Counted from the first letter of the stretch, positions 26,871 to 35,752 are shown. The stretch: 64,000 nucleotides of DNA from CBDCUW01 sp965222745 (GCA_965222745.1 CBDCUW010000003.1:930001-994000), one strand, 5' to 3'. The notes: generated from the letters alone by a model not told the origin. Translations and numbers: made by a program.

Positions 26871-27875
26871 CTACCGGTTCTCGCACTTGGTGAAGATCAT
26901 CTTGCCGGCGTTGGTTTGCAGCGTGCTGGTGACTCGGACGTCCAGATCTTCGCCGATCCGGCTGCGGCCGCCTTCGATCACCACCATCGTGCCATCGTCC
27001 AGGTAACCGATTCCTTGTTCGGGACCTTCGCCCGCTTTGATCACCTTGATACGGAACGTCTCATCGGGCAAGAAAACGGGACGCAGCGAATTGCTGATCT
27101 CGTTCAGGTTGATCACCGGCACGTTGTGCAGCTTGGCAACTTTGTTGAGATTGAAATCGCCGGTGACCACTTTTCCTTCCAGGTGCTTGGCCAGCAGGAC
27201 CAGCTTCAGGTCGACCGTTTGGCCGGCCAGTTCAGGCAGTTCGCGGTCAAAGATCATCAGGTCGACATTTTCGTCGGCCCGCATCCGATTCAGCACATCC
27301 AATCCGCGGCGACCACGGGTACGGCGGAGTTTGTCGCCGCTATCGGCGATCGCCTGCAGTTCGCTGAGCGCGAAACGGGGCATCACCAATTGGTTGTCGA
27401 AGACTCCCGTGGCGACCAGATCGGCGATCCGGCCGTCGATCACCACGCTGGTATCGAGGATCAGAGGCTTGAACCCTTTCACTTCGCGGACGAATTCCAC
27501 GTAGGGAATCAGGAAACGAAAATCGTCCTTGGTTTGCAACAACACGCTGGTACAGATGTAACACAGAATCAACGCGATGATCAGCCGCAGCGCCTGGCCG
27601 TTGAACGACTGTTCGACGATCGGGGCGATGGCAATCCACAGCACATAGCTCAACAGCACTCCGATCAACACGCCGAAGTAGAGCGACGAGATCGTGTCGA
27701 TTCGTTTGCGCGGGGCATAGATATCAGCCACGACGATCGTCAAAGCCATCGACATGATCCCCGCAAAGATCAAGTACGGCGTTGCGGTCGAAACGTCGGT
27801 CAGCGAACTGTTGATGACAACCGACACACCTCCGGCACACAGCAAGAAGATGCAGCGAAGAATAATGAGGGCCAT
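26871..27875 (-). CDS. membrane PIN-TRAM domain protein (YacL-like)
   Basis: This 334-aa protein has four membrane helices in its first 115 residues. A PIN nuclease domain follows: LILDTSVVIDGRIADL with the first catalytic Asp, ALSELQAIADS, GLDVLNRM and the final acidic VVTGDFNLNKVA. A C-terminal TRAM domain (about residues 255-330) has strands and GxGYLDDGTMVVIEGG. This order is that of YacL/PilT-like proteins, which may cleave RNA at the membrane. ATG 27875 is the conserved start. The 36 extra residues of the longer frame come from repeat DNA. The neighbouring genes are unrelated. Confidence 0.9.
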   Translation of the reverse strand: MALIILRCIFLLCAGGVSVVINSSLTDVSTATPYLIFAGIMSMALTIVVADIYAPRKRIDTISSLYFGVLIGVLLSYVLWIAIAPIVEQSFNGQALRLIIALILCYICTSVLLQTKDDFRFLIPYVEFVREVKGFKPLILDTSVVIDGRIADLVATGVFDNQLVMPRFALSELQAIADSGDKLRRTRGRRGLDVLNRMRADENVDLMIFDRELPELAGQTVDLKLVLLAKHLEGKVVTGDFNLNKVAKLHNVPVINLNEISNSLRPVFLPDETFRIKVIKAGEGPEQGIGYLDDGTMVVIEGGRSRIGEDLDVRVTSTLQTNAGKMIFTKCENR

Positions 27876-27919
27876 GGAGTGGGACGCCCCTTGGGGTGGG
27901 TGTTGGGCAAACGCTCTTG

Positions 27920-27989
27920 TAGGCCGGCTTGTCCCCAAGTCGGCGAAGCTGATCCAAGTGCGCTTGCCGACTTGGGACAAGTCGGCCTA
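27920..27989. repeat. Inverted pair of Family B repeats
   Basis: Copies at 27920-27946 (plus) and 27966-27989 (minus) form an imperfect hairpin upstream of the PIN-TRAM gene. The 27990-28166 remainder has no convincing gene. Confidence 0.85.
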
Positions 27990-28166
27990 CGGATAAACGA
28001 TCGGTTCCAGTGTAAATCAGCTGCGCGGCGATCCCCAGGGGAGACCGGATGCAGACCAGATGTTCAGCTGGCCAAGCGGGCGAGCGAGACCGCACAATGC
28101 GTGCAATCATCACATTCGGCACTCCCAAGGGCGTGCATTCGTTCACGTCCTGACGAGCCAGCAGGT

Positions 28167-29306
28167 TCACCAATCGGCCAGGGGGCCGTCACTTTCGGTA
28201 ACCGCAAGGTATTGGGCATCGCACAGCGAATCGGTCATCCCGGCAAGGTATTCGCCCACAACTCGTTCGATTCGGATTCGCTGACAACGTTGGCGAAATC
28301 TTAGCGGCAGGCGATTCGGGTTTTCGACGATCGCGTCAAACAGCGTTCGTAGCCGGTCCGCGGCCGCCTGACGCACGGGGATCAGCCGTGGATGTCGGTA
28401 CACCGCATCGAACAAAAAATCCTCCAACTGCGATCGTTCGCCGGCGATTTTGTTGCTGTGGTGCAGCCGTAGCCCCGCCCGGCAGACTTCACTTCCGGTC
28501 GAACCCTGCAGGTCGCCCAGTTGCCCGAGCGCGACTTTCAACAGGTCGCCCACCTGCAGGTCGATCAGTTCATGCACTAGCGATTGACGAAGCTGGCTGG
28601 TGGGCAGCATGCCGTGCTTTTCTCGCACCAGATCCAACGATCGACGCACGATGGCCAATTCGGCCAGTTCGTCGACCGACAGCAATCCCATCTGCAACGC
28701 GTCATCGACATCGTGAGCGTCGTAGGCGATCGAATCGGCTGCATCGACCAATTGCACCTCCAACATCGGCGAATGGCCCACGGCAGCTTCGGCCTTGTGC
28801 GCCCGGACGTCTTGCCCGGCCAGTGTTTCGTGGGACAGATTCAAACCGGGAAAACCGGTGTACCGCTGTTCCAATTCGCCGACAATCACCAGCGCGAATC
28901 CGTTGTGCGAAAATCCGCCGACTTGCTGCATCCGCTGGGCCAGCACATCTTCGCCGCAGTGGCCGTAGGGCGGATGCCCGATGTCGTGCATCAGCGCCAG
29001 GGCTTCGGTTAGGTCCTCGTTCAGCCGCAATGTGCGAGCCATCGTGCGGGCGACCGAAGCAACCTCGAAAGTGTGCGTCAGCCGCGTGCGATGATAGACC
29101 CCCATTTCGCCGGTAAAAACCTGCATTTTTCCGCTCAGTCGCCGAAACGCACTGCTGTGCAGAATGCGGTCGCGATCGCGAGCGAACGGGCCTCGGTAGG
29201 GATGATCTGGTTCGGGATAGACACGTCCCTTGGTGTCGCGGCTGTGCATCGCGTAGGAAGCAAGCAGCAGATGTTCGCGATCTTCGGGCGAGTCGAGACG
29301 GGTCAT
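28167..29306 (-). CDS. dgt: dGTP triphosphohydrolase-like HD protein
   Basis: This 379-aa protein has the HD-domain metal signature: RTRLTHTFEV (His78) and MHDIGHPPYGHCGED (His107-Asp108). It is preceded by DRILHSSAFRRLSGKMQVF, the substrate-pocket motif of bacterial dGTPases of the shorter, Thermus-like type. These enzymes cleave dNTPs to deoxynucleosides plus triphosphate and so limit dNTP pools. Some act against phage. ATG 29306 is a good match to the family's start. It is divergent from the UvrA paralogue gene 108 bases away, so both may share a regulatory region, possibly coupling nucleotide supply and DNA repair. This last point is inference. Confidence 0.9.
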   Translation of the reverse strand: MTRLDSPEDREHLLLASYAMHSRDTKGRVYPEPDHPYRGPFARDRDRILHSSAFRRLSGKMQVFTGEMGVYHRTRLTHTFEVASVARTMARTLRLNEDLTEALALMHDIGHPPYGHCGEDVLAQRMQQVGGFSHNGFALVIVGELEQRYTGFPGLNLSHETLAGQDVRAHKAEAAVGHSPMLEVQLVDAADSIAYDAHDVDDALQMGLLSVDELAELAIVRRSLDLVREKHGMLPTSQLRQSLVHELIDLQVGDLLKVALGQLGDLQGSTGSEVCRAGLRLHHSNKIAGERSQLEDFLFDAVYRHPRLIPVRQAAADRLRTLFDAIVENPNRLPLRFRQRCQRIRIERVVGEYLAGMTDSLCDAQYLAVTESDGPLADW

Positions 29307-29414
29307 GGATTCTCAAGAATTGGCCGGTCATCTACCGTGCTAGTGTAGCTCAGGCTGTCAGCCTGATCGTTGCACACCCAGCACTTCCACGGGTGTCGGC
29401 AAGTTTACCAATGA

Positions 29415-32021
29415 TTGCTCACGACTTCCTCGGACTTTCACCGCTTGTCTGCCACGAAATCCAAACCGACGCGGCGACGCAGCAGCGGCGCGATCCAAAT
29501 TCGCGGCGCACGCGTTCACAACTTGCAGAACGTCGACCTCGATATTCCTCGTGACGCGTTGACGGTGATCACCGGTGTGTCGGGAAGCGGCAAGAGTTCG
29601 CTGGCGTTCGACACGTTGTACGCCGAGGGACAACGTCAGTACATCGACAGTCTCTCGGCCTATGCCAGGCAGTTTCTTGACCAAATTCCGCGGCCCGACG
29701 TCGATTCGATCGAAGGTTTGGCACCGACGTTGGCGATCGATCAAAAGCCAGGTTCGACGGGAGCTCGCAGCACGGTGGCCACGGTCACGGAAATCTACGA
29801 TTACCTGCGGTTGTTGTACGCGCGAATCGGAACGCCTCACTGCGCCCGTTGCGGCAGTTCGATTGCCCAGCAGTCGCCCGAAGCGATCCGCGATTCTTTG
29901 GGGGCGCTTCGGCAAGGCACGAAGTTGGTGTTGATGGCGCCGCTGGTGCGCGGCCGCCGCGGCGCGCATCGCGAGGTGTTCGAATCGATTCGCAAAGCGG
30001 GACTGATCCGCGCTCGCGTCGATGGCGAAACTTACTTGCTGGAAGAAATTCCCGAACTGGCTCGCAAGAAAAATCATACGATCGAAGCGGTCGTGGACCG
30101 GCTGTCGATTCGCGAGGGAATCGAATCGCGGTTAGCCGAATCGGTCGCCCTGGCGCTGCGGCTGGGCGACGGATTGCTGTCAACGGCTCAGCAAGCGGAT
30201 GACGGTCAGTGGAACGAATCGATTTATAACACCGCGATGGCCTGTGCTGCTTGCGGGGCAAGTTTCGCCGAGATCGAACCGCGCACTTTCAGTTTCAATA
30301 GCCCCTACGGCGCGTGCGCCCAGTGTGACGGATTGGGCTACACCGGCGACCGCCAGCACCCGAAGGTATGCCGGCAGTGCGAAGGAGGACGGCTTTGTGC
30401 CGAGGCGCTGCGGGTAACGATTCACGGCATGCCGATTCACAAGCTGACCGCGATGCCGCTGGCCGAGGCAGCCCAGTGGATCGGGAAGATGGACCAGCAG
30501 TTGTCGAAATTGCACGCCAAGGTGGCGGCGCCGATTCAGGCAGAGGTAGCGCGGCGGTTGGAGTTTCTCCGTCGCGTCGGTGTCTCCTACCTGACGCTCG
30601 ATCGGCCCGCCGATACGCTCAGCGGCGGAGAACTTCAGCGAGTTCGATTGGCGACCAGCATCGGCAGCGGCCTGGTCGGAGTTTGTTACGTGTTGGACGA
30701 ACCGTCGATCGGACTTCATCCGGCCGACCACCAGCGGTTGATCGAGTGCGTGCGCGAGCTACAGCAGCAGGGCAATTCGGTCGTGATTGTCGAACATGAT
30801 GGAGCGACGATGTGGGCCGCCGACTTGTTGGTCGACATCGGTCCCGGCGCCGGCCCGCAGGGCGGAACGATCATCGCCCGGGGGACTCCCAAGCAGGTCG
30901 CCGCCAACAAGAAAAGTTTGACCGGCGCCTACCTGAGCGGCCGTAAAACCGTTCCGATTGGCCAGCATCGGCGCCGGCCGGCCGACAACCGGTGGTTAAA
31001 GCTCAAGAACGTGACGACTCACAATTTGAAAAACGTCACCGCCCGTTTTCCGTTGGGAACGTTGATCGGAGTCGCCGGTGTGTCGGGAAGCGGAAAGAGT
31101 TCGCTGATCAACGACACGCTCTATCCCGCACTGGCAAACAAATTGGGACTGGTTTCGCCGCCGCCCGGAGCCCACGGTGGACTGACCGGCGCCGGCTCGA
31201 TCGACAAACTGATCCCCATCGACCAAAGTCCGATCGGTCGCAGCCCGCGCAGTTGTCCCGCCACTTACGCCGGCGTGTTGGATGAAATCCGCAAAGTCTT
31301 TGCGGCAACACGAGAATCAAAAACGCGAGGTTTCACGGCGGCGCGGTTCAGCTTCAATTCGGCTGCCGGTCGGTGCGAATTGTGCAAAGGGCACGGCGTG
31401 CAGCGGATCGAAATGAATTTTCTGAGCGATCTGTTTGTCACCTGCACGCGTTGCGGAGGAAAACGGTTCAACCGTCAAACCTTGCAAGTCCGTTTCAAGG
31501 GGGCCAGCGTCGCCGACGTGTTGGACATGACGGTCGACCAGGCAACCGGTTTCTTTGAAAACGTGCCGCGGACTCAGCGGTTGTTGCAATCGCTACAAGC
31601 GGTCGGACTGGGGTACCTGCACCTGGGTCAATCCAGTACCACGCTTAGTGGCGGCGAAGCGCAGCGGATCAAACTGGGCACGGAGCTGGCCAGGAAATCG
31701 ACCGGCAGCACCCTGTACTTGCTGGATGAACCGACCACCGGTTTGCACTTTGCCGACGTCGAGCGGTTGGTTGGTGTGCTGCAACGATTGGTCGACGGCG
31801 GAAACACCGTGCTGGTGATCGAACACAACTTAGAGCTGCTGGCCGCCTGCGACTGGATCATCGACCTCGGTCCCGAAGGGGGCGCCGGCGGCGGCAACAT
31901 CCTGGCCGAAGGCACTCCCGAACAGATCGCCAGCGAAGTCGAAAGCGCCACCGGAAAGCACCTCGCCAGCCGGCTGTCGGCGATTTCTCCGAAATCGCAA
32001 CGCTCAGCCAATCGTCGGTGA
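29415..32021 (+). CDS. uvrA: UvrA paralogue, excinuclease ABC subunit A lacking insertion domain
   Basis: This 868-aa protein has two ABC ATPase halves: Walker A GVSGSGKSS at 54-62, and again later, with LSGGE signature motifs (TLSGGELQR, TLSGGEAQR). Both zinc modules are present: CAACG...CAQC near residues 277-310 and CELCKGHG...CTRCGG in the second half. The UvrB-binding region appears present after GTPHCARCG. Between the first zinc half and CRQCEGGRLC only about 15 residues remain, where E. coli UvrA has about 110, so the insertion domain is missing. The start is uncertain: TTG 29415 or TTG 29445. The C-terminus (SAISPKSQRSANRR) is read from a Family A repeat. Confidence 0.88.
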   Translation: MLTTSSDFHRLSATKSKPTRRRSSGAIQIRGARVHNLQNVDLDIPRDALTVITGVSGSGKSSLAFDTLYAEGQRQYIDSLSAYARQFLDQIPRPDVDSIEGLAPTLAIDQKPGSTGARSTVATVTEIYDYLRLLYARIGTPHCARCGSSIAQQSPEAIRDSLGALRQGTKLVLMAPLVRGRRGAHREVFESIRKAGLIRARVDGETYLLEEIPELARKKNHTIEAVVDRLSIREGIESRLAESVALALRLGDGLLSTAQQADDGQWNESIYNTAMACAACGASFAEIEPRTFSFNSPYGACAQCDGLGYTGDRQHPKVCRQCEGGRLCAEALRVTIHGMPIHKLTAMPLAEAAQWIGKMDQQLSKLHAKVAAPIQAEVARRLEFLRRVGVSYLTLDRPADTLSGGELQRVRLATSIGSGLVGVCYVLDEPSIGLHPADHQRLIECVRELQQQGNSVVIVEHDGATMWAADLLVDIGPGAGPQGGTIIARGTPKQVAANKKSLTGAYLSGRKTVPIGQHRRRPADNRWLKLKNVTTHNLKNVTARFPLGTLIGVAGVSGSGKSSLINDTLYPALANKLGLVSPPPGAHGGLTGAGSIDKLIPIDQSPIGRSPRSCPATYAGVLDEIRKVFAATRESKTRGFTAARFSFNSAAGRCELCKGHGVQRIEMNFLSDLFVTCTRCGGKRFNRQTLQVRFKGASVADVLDMTVDQATGFFENVPRTQRLLQSLQAVGLGYLHLGQSSTTLSGGEAQRIKLGTELARKSTGSTLYLLDEPTTGLHFADVERLVGVLQRLVDGGNTVLVIEHNLELLAACDWIIDLGPEGGAGGGNILAEGTPEQIASEVESATGKHLASRLSAISPKSQRSANRR

Positions 32022-32128
32022 TTTCTCCGAAATCGCAACGCCCAGCCCAGATTGCTCACGTAGGCCGGAGACTGAGCGTTGCGATTTCGGAGAAATCGCC
32101 GACGAATGACTTGAGGACAAGTCGGCCG
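31976..32128. repeat. Cluster of Family A and B repeats at the uvrA 3' end
   Basis: Family A copies lie at 31976-31998 (inside the uvrA frame), at 32014-32036 (its variant base creates the uvrA stop TGA at 32019-32021) and inverted at 32081-32105. A degenerate Family B fragment follows at about 32108-32128. The cluster separates uvrA from the convergent TadE-like gene. Confidence 0.88.
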
Positions 32129-32138
32129 ACGACAGTGG

Positions 32139-32564
32139 TCAGTTGGTACTTTCGCGGCGCATGGTCGATTCGGCGACGATTTGGGCGACGTCGATATCGA
32201 ATACGCCTGACGCCCAACTGATCGAATCGGGTGCGACTTCAATGGTCACCGTCACCATCGACCCCGGCTCGGCGTCTTCCAATTGAGGCGGGTTGACGGT
32301 CACGGTTGCGTCACTGATCGACATGATGGCCAATTCTTCGTTGACTCGCGTGACGACCTGATCCACCGTCGCCATCGGGCGAACCGCCACTCGCGCTCCT
32401 TCGCGGCTGGCGTGGGTTGCCGTTTCTTTGACGAGCATGAACCGGCCAATTTCGACCAATGCGAAAGTGAACAGGATCATCAGCGGCGCGATCATCGCGA
32501 ATTCGACCGCCGCCACCGCGCGGCGGCGGTGTTTCATGACGCGTCGTTTCTTACCTGGAAACAT
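32139..32564 (-). CDS. TadE-like pilus-assembly protein
   Basis: This 141-aa protein has the TadE layout: a short basic N-terminus, then the prepilin-like hydrophobic segment AVEFAMIAPLMILFTFALVEIGR with the conserved Glu near its start, and a mixed secreted domain (HASREGARVAVRP is a typical TadE phrase). These pseudopilins belong to Flp/Tad pilus and adhesion systems. No secretion ATPase or Flp pilin gene lies in the window, so the gene probably works with a Tad apparatus encoded elsewhere. It follows the TadG-like gene by 43 bases and is probably in one operon with it, behind the c-di-GMP riboswitch. Confidence 0.85.
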   Translation of the reverse strand: MFPGKKRRVMKHRRRAVAAVEFAMIAPLMILFTFALVEIGRFMLVKETATHASREGARVAVRPMATVDQVVTRVNEELAIMSISDATVTVNPPQLEDAEPGSMVTVTIEVAPDSISWASGVFDIDVAQIVAESTMRRESTN

Positions 32565-32607
32565 GATTTCGACCTTGTCTTTGTTTTGTCTGCTGCATGG
32601 AACCGGT

Positions 32608-33780
32608 TCACTGCACCAGCATCACCGGAGTGACCAGGTGACTGCTGGTGTGGGTGCCGGTGGTGTCAATGATCCCACCGCGAGCCAATACTTTGGCGGG
32701 CTGGATGATCACACGTTTGTTTTCTTTTTTGCCGGTCAGTTTGACGTCCAAAATTCGCACACCCTCGAACCGGACTACGGTGAACGTGGAGTTGTCGCCT
32801 TCTCCACTTGCCGCGTCGTAAATCGGGATGATGCGTTTCTTTCCGATCAGCGAGGCAAGTTCATCCTTGATTCCGGCGCTGATACCGGTGTCGCCGTTGA
32901 GGTCCAGCTCTCCGTTCTCGTCCAATCGCAACGGTCGTCCGAAATCCAGGTAGTCCTGCTCGGAAATTCCGTACAACACCTGGCGTGCCAAGTCTTGGGT
33001 ACTGTTGTTATCGCCGCCGATGTCGACTGTACCGCGGTTTCCAGGCAATCCTGTTCCTTTCGGGTACAGGTTGGTCTCGAAAAGCCCATCGGAACCGCGG
33101 CTAACCGTTCCGTTGGAATAGGCGTAATCGTCATCGGTCGCGTTGGCCACCGCTTGCAACCAGCTTGGCAAGTCCAGGGCGATCGGCAGCATTTCGATGT
33201 TGTAGTCGGTGATCGACGGCGAGTAGAAACCCTCGACCGTACTCAACATCGCCGCGGTCGCCGTGGTCGTCAGCGCTTGGCTGTCGCGGCCGGTCAGCGA
33301 ACCGAAGAACAGCGGCAGTTCACCGTTGGCGCCGGTTTGGCGTCTCAAGGTGACGCGGACCGCGTTCTGAATCGAACTGCCGGCGTCAAAATCGGACGGC
33401 TGGGTGATGTCGTAGTAGCCGAGTTCCACGTCGCTCACGCTAAACTGCAAGGCATCGCGGCCGACGGTATTGAAATACGCGGTGGCGTTTGCCGATTCGC
33501 GGACCGCATCTTCAGAAACGGACGTGGTGTGATCAGCTTCCTGATGGTCGAACATTTCCCAGCAAGCCGCCATCGCAGCAGAATCCGCCGACCGTCGAAG
33601 CTCGGACTGGGCAACGTAGATGTTGCCGTAGTCCATGGTGAACGCCATCAGAGTGACAAGGCTCAAAGTGAGCACCACTCCCAGCACTACGGCGGCGCCC
33701 TGGCGGCTGCGGCCGAAGTTTCTCTGTTGCTTTCGAGAGATCACGGTGGAGGATCGATCTTGAGGTGAATGGGCATGCAT
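32608..33780 (-). CDS. TadG-like protein with N-terminal Tad segment
   Basis: This 390-aa protein starts with a basic leader and a hydrophobic helix (GAAVVLGVVLTLSLVTLMAFTMDYGNIY), the Tad/TadG signature. It is followed by SELRRSADSAAMAACWEM, in which Ala-Ala-Asp-Ser-Ala-Ala is the hallmark of the family. The remainder is a beta-rich exported domain of unknown structure. TadG-like proteins are thought to act as minor pseudopilins or adhesin-like components. GGGAG lies just upstream of ATG 33780. It is the middle gene of a three-gene minus-strand set (secreted hypothetical, this gene, TadE-like). Confidence 0.82.
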   Translation of the reverse strand: MHAHSPQDRSSTVISRKQQRNFGRSRQGAAVVLGVVLTLSLVTLMAFTMDYGNIYVAQSELRRSADSAAMAACWEMFDHQEADHTTSVSEDAVRESANATAYFNTVGRDALQFSVSDVELGYYDITQPSDFDAGSSIQNAVRVTLRRQTGANGELPLFFGSLTGRDSQALTTTATAAMLSTVEGFYSPSITDYNIEMLPIALDLPSWLQAVANATDDDYAYSNGTVSRGSDGLFETNLYPKGTGLPGNRGTVDIGGDNNSTQDLARQVLYGISEQDYLDFGRPLRLDENGELDLNGDTGISAGIKDELASLIGKKRIIPIYDAASGEGDNSTFTVVRFEGVRILDVKLTGKKENKRVIIQPAKVLARGGIIDTTGTHTSSHLVTPVMLVQ

Positions 33781-33840
33781 GACAGTCTCCCAAGTGTTGG
33801 ACGTACGAGTGAATCAAAGCAGCAAGTCAGCCGAGGCTGC

Positions 33841-34482
33841 TCACGGGCTCAGATTCACGGGGACTGTTTCGATGTGGCCATCGGTGTAGACCAGCCTCAC
33901 TCGCTTCAAAATCAACGATTCGACGCGGTTGGCACCAAATCCGATGTCGACCTGGTCCAGGCTTTTTTGCGGAGTGTATCCGCTTAGGCTATGGAGCCCT
34001 TCGGCCGGCATTTCGACCAGGTAATCCGGACCACCGAAACTGCCCCATTCCAGACCGTCTCCATTGTCCACCGCAAAAAAGATCTTGTTGTCAAAAACCG
34101 CCATCACGTTGGTCCACCTGATCAGGTCACCATCGGTTGAAAGCGTACGTCTGGTTACGCTTCGAGCCTCGTCGATGATGTTGTCGTTGCGGACCGCTGC
34201 AACATGAAAACCGCCACTGGAATAGTCGTCATCGGCTGCATAGTTCATCTGCAGCTGAAAGTAATCCGACTCCGAAGGTGTCGGCGAAGTGAAGAAAGTG
34301 ATTTGTGGAGAATTGCAGATCGGGTCTGGTTCATTGACGATCAGTTCCCAATCTTCTTCGATCAAATAGATTCTTGGCTCGGCTGCAACGGCGCTACAGC
34401 AACCAACCAACAGCGCAGCAACGGCGCCCCCCCGAATCGACCATCGGCGCACAGCTTCTCGTGCAAATGTTGCGATCTTCAT
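33841..34482 (-). CDS. secreted hypothetical protein, first gene under GEMM-I riboswitch
   Basis: This 213-aa protein starts MKIATFAREAVRRWSIRGGA and has a signal peptide (hydrophobic AVAALLVGCCSAVAA, cleavage expected at AEP). The mature part is beta-rich and rich in Asp and aromatic residues. Its ending (VRLVYTDGHIETVPVNLSP) resembles a small carbohydrate- or matrix-like domain, but I cannot name it. A longer frame from 34545 overlaps the riboswitch region and is unlikely. Fifty bases of leader separate the start codon from the c-di-GMP-I aptamer, so the protein is expected to be c-di-GMP-controlled. A role in surface attachment is inferred from that and from the Tad genes downstream. Confidence 0.72.
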   Translation of the reverse strand: MKIATFAREAVRRWSIRGGAVAALLVGCCSAVAAEPRIYLIEEDWELIVNEPDPICNSPQITFFTSPTPSESDYFQLQMNYAADDDYSSGGFHVAAVRNDNIIDEARSVTRRTLSTDGDLIRWTNVMAVFDNKIFFAVDNGDGLEWGSFGGPDYLVEMPAEGLHSLSGYTPQKSLDQVDIGFGANRVESLILKRVRLVYTDGHIETVPVNLSP

Positions 34483-34531
34483 CGGATATTCCCGGATTGG
34501 AGTAGTGGATAAGCACTCGGTCAAACCAGCA

Positions 34532-34639
34532 CTCATCCGCGGCAACCTGGCGATCCGCTGGTTGGCGGACCCATGGCTTTGCGTCCCGCATTTGCATGCG
34601 GTTTGCCTTTATCTTCCGGGATAAAGTTACGCGGATGAG
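34532..34639 (-). ncRNA. cyclic di-GMP-I (GEMM-I) riboswitch aptamer
   Basis: Read on the minus strand, this shows the conserved GEMM-I core. GGCAAACC lies at 34607-34600, a P2 stem CCGCAT/ATGCGG is capped by a GCAA (GNRA) tetraloop, GGGACGCAAAGCC lies at 34587-34575, and a P3 arm ends AGGTTGCCG at 34548-34540. The order and spacing match the Vibrio Vc2 aptamer closely. Flanking CTCATCCGCG (34639-34630) and CGCGGATGAG (34541-34532) are perfectly complementary and give an extended P1. A small CTTTATC/GATAAAG hairpin lies between P1 and GGCAAACC. The regulated genes are the secreted protein at 34482 and the TadG/TadE-like genes. Control is probably translational, as no terminator is seen. Confidence 0.9.
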
Positions 34640-34782
34640 AAAACCTTCACAGTTCGACTCACAAACGAAAACCTATGGGACAAATCCGCTGGTGCGCGCA
34701 ACCAGGGACGTATCAAGTCGAAATTCGAGAAAACCACCCACACGCTGGTAGAAGTGGTAACGATCGAAGCGATTGTTCCCCC

Positions 34783-34890
34783 GTCGGCGATTTCTCCGAA
34801 ATCGCAACGCCCCTTCTCCGGCCTACGCGAACAATCCGAGCTGGACGTAGCGATTTCGGAGAAATCGCCGACGGAGGACGAGTCGGCCTA
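34783..34890. repeat. Family A repeats and Family B fragment
   Basis: Inverted Family A copies lie at 34783-34805 and 34850-34874. A degenerate Family B end at 34877-34890 reads TAGGCCGACT on the minus strand, and its TAG (34888-34890) is the stop of the CPBP protease gene. The rest of the 34640-34782 gap shows no gene. Confidence 0.85.
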
Positions 34891-35526
34891 CGATTCTTCT
34901 TTTCGGTGGCCGGTCCAGATCAGTTGCACCGCGTCGTAGACGGCGTGGGCGACGATTGGGATCAACAGGTTTCCGGTCAGTAGCAGCAGCAATCCGAAGT
35001 AGATTCCCATCATGGCCGCCAAGAAGATGTACAGCTTGGTGATCGGGTGCATCAGGCCGAATGCAATAGAAGAACCGACCAGGGCGAATCCCAGTTCCAG
35101 GTTGCCGGGAGTGGCCGCGTCGGAGGCGCCGGCGAACCAATAAAGCATCCAGCCGCGAAACAACAGCTCTTCGCCGACGCCCGCACACAGGCTGATCAGC
35201 ATCAGTTCGGCCGGTCGCAACTGCAGCAGCGTCTTGATGATCGTGTCGTCGCTGAGCCGTTCGAGCTGTCGTACCGGTTCCCACGGCAACCGCCGCACGA
35301 TCTCGATCACAATCAGCACCGGCACGGCCGCCAAGCAGCCCCACAGCACGCCGGAAAAGATTGGCCACAAGTTGGACAGGTCCAAGTCGGGAACCAGCGC
35401 TCGCGGGTCGGGGCCCAGCATCCAACCCAACAGCAACGCCAACAGGCCCAGCGCAGACTCGAACAGAACCGCCGTCAGAAAGACGTCGTCGGGAGTTTGC
35501 TCGGTCGATTCCTGAGGTGGGTCCAT
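34888..35526 (-). CDS. CPBP-family intramembrane metalloprotease
   Basis: This 212-aa protein has five to six membrane helices. The CPBP (type II CAAX prenyl protease-like) signature GEELLFRGW has Glu119-Glu120 and Arg124. It is followed by FGLMHP and a later HAVYDA histidine, the remaining metal-ligand blocks. Bacterial CPBP proteins are implicated in bacteriocin immunity or membrane protein cleavage. The substrate is unknown. I chose ATG 35526 because the longer frame to 35763 has a non-membrane leader. It is divergently transcribed from an ArsR-type regulator. The stop comes from a Family B repeat. Confidence 0.86.
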   Translation of the reverse strand: MDPPQESTEQTPDDVFLTAVLFESALGLLALLLGWMLGPDPRALVPDLDLSNLWPIFSGVLWGCLAAVPVLIVIEIVRRLPWEPVRQLERLSDDTIIKTLLQLRPAELMLISLCAGVGEELLFRGWMLYWFAGASDAATPGNLELGFALVGSSIAFGLMHPITKLYIFLAAMMGIYFGLLLLLTGNLLIPIVAHAVYDAVQLIWTGHRKEES

Positions 35527-35752
35527 TCGCAGTGCTTTGTGGTGGTCGTGGCGCTGAACGATACCAGAGGAGGGCGCGGAGAGACAGATTCTAGTAGCTC
35601 CGTCCCACTTGCCCCTCGCATTCTGACATTTCGCAGCCGATACTGGCAGTTGGCCACCTTTGGTGTCATCACGATCGCCGCGCGTTACAACGCCGATGGC
35701 CATCGACCGACTTCCCAACCGTCGGCAAACCATGGGTTTCGATGGGTTGAAA

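Noticed and set aside
26679..28304. 541-aa plus-strand frame through the tandem repeat and the PIN-TRAM gene
   Set aside because: Its N-terminus translates the 16-bp tandem repeat and the rest is antisense to the PIN-TRAM gene.
32428..33768. 446-aa plus-strand frame across the TadG-like gene
   Set aside because: Antisense to genes with clear pseudopilin signatures.
34483..34887. tRNA or protein gene in the gap before the CPBP gene
   Set aside because: No cloverleaf or convincing frame; the gap is explained by the GEMM-I element and repeats.
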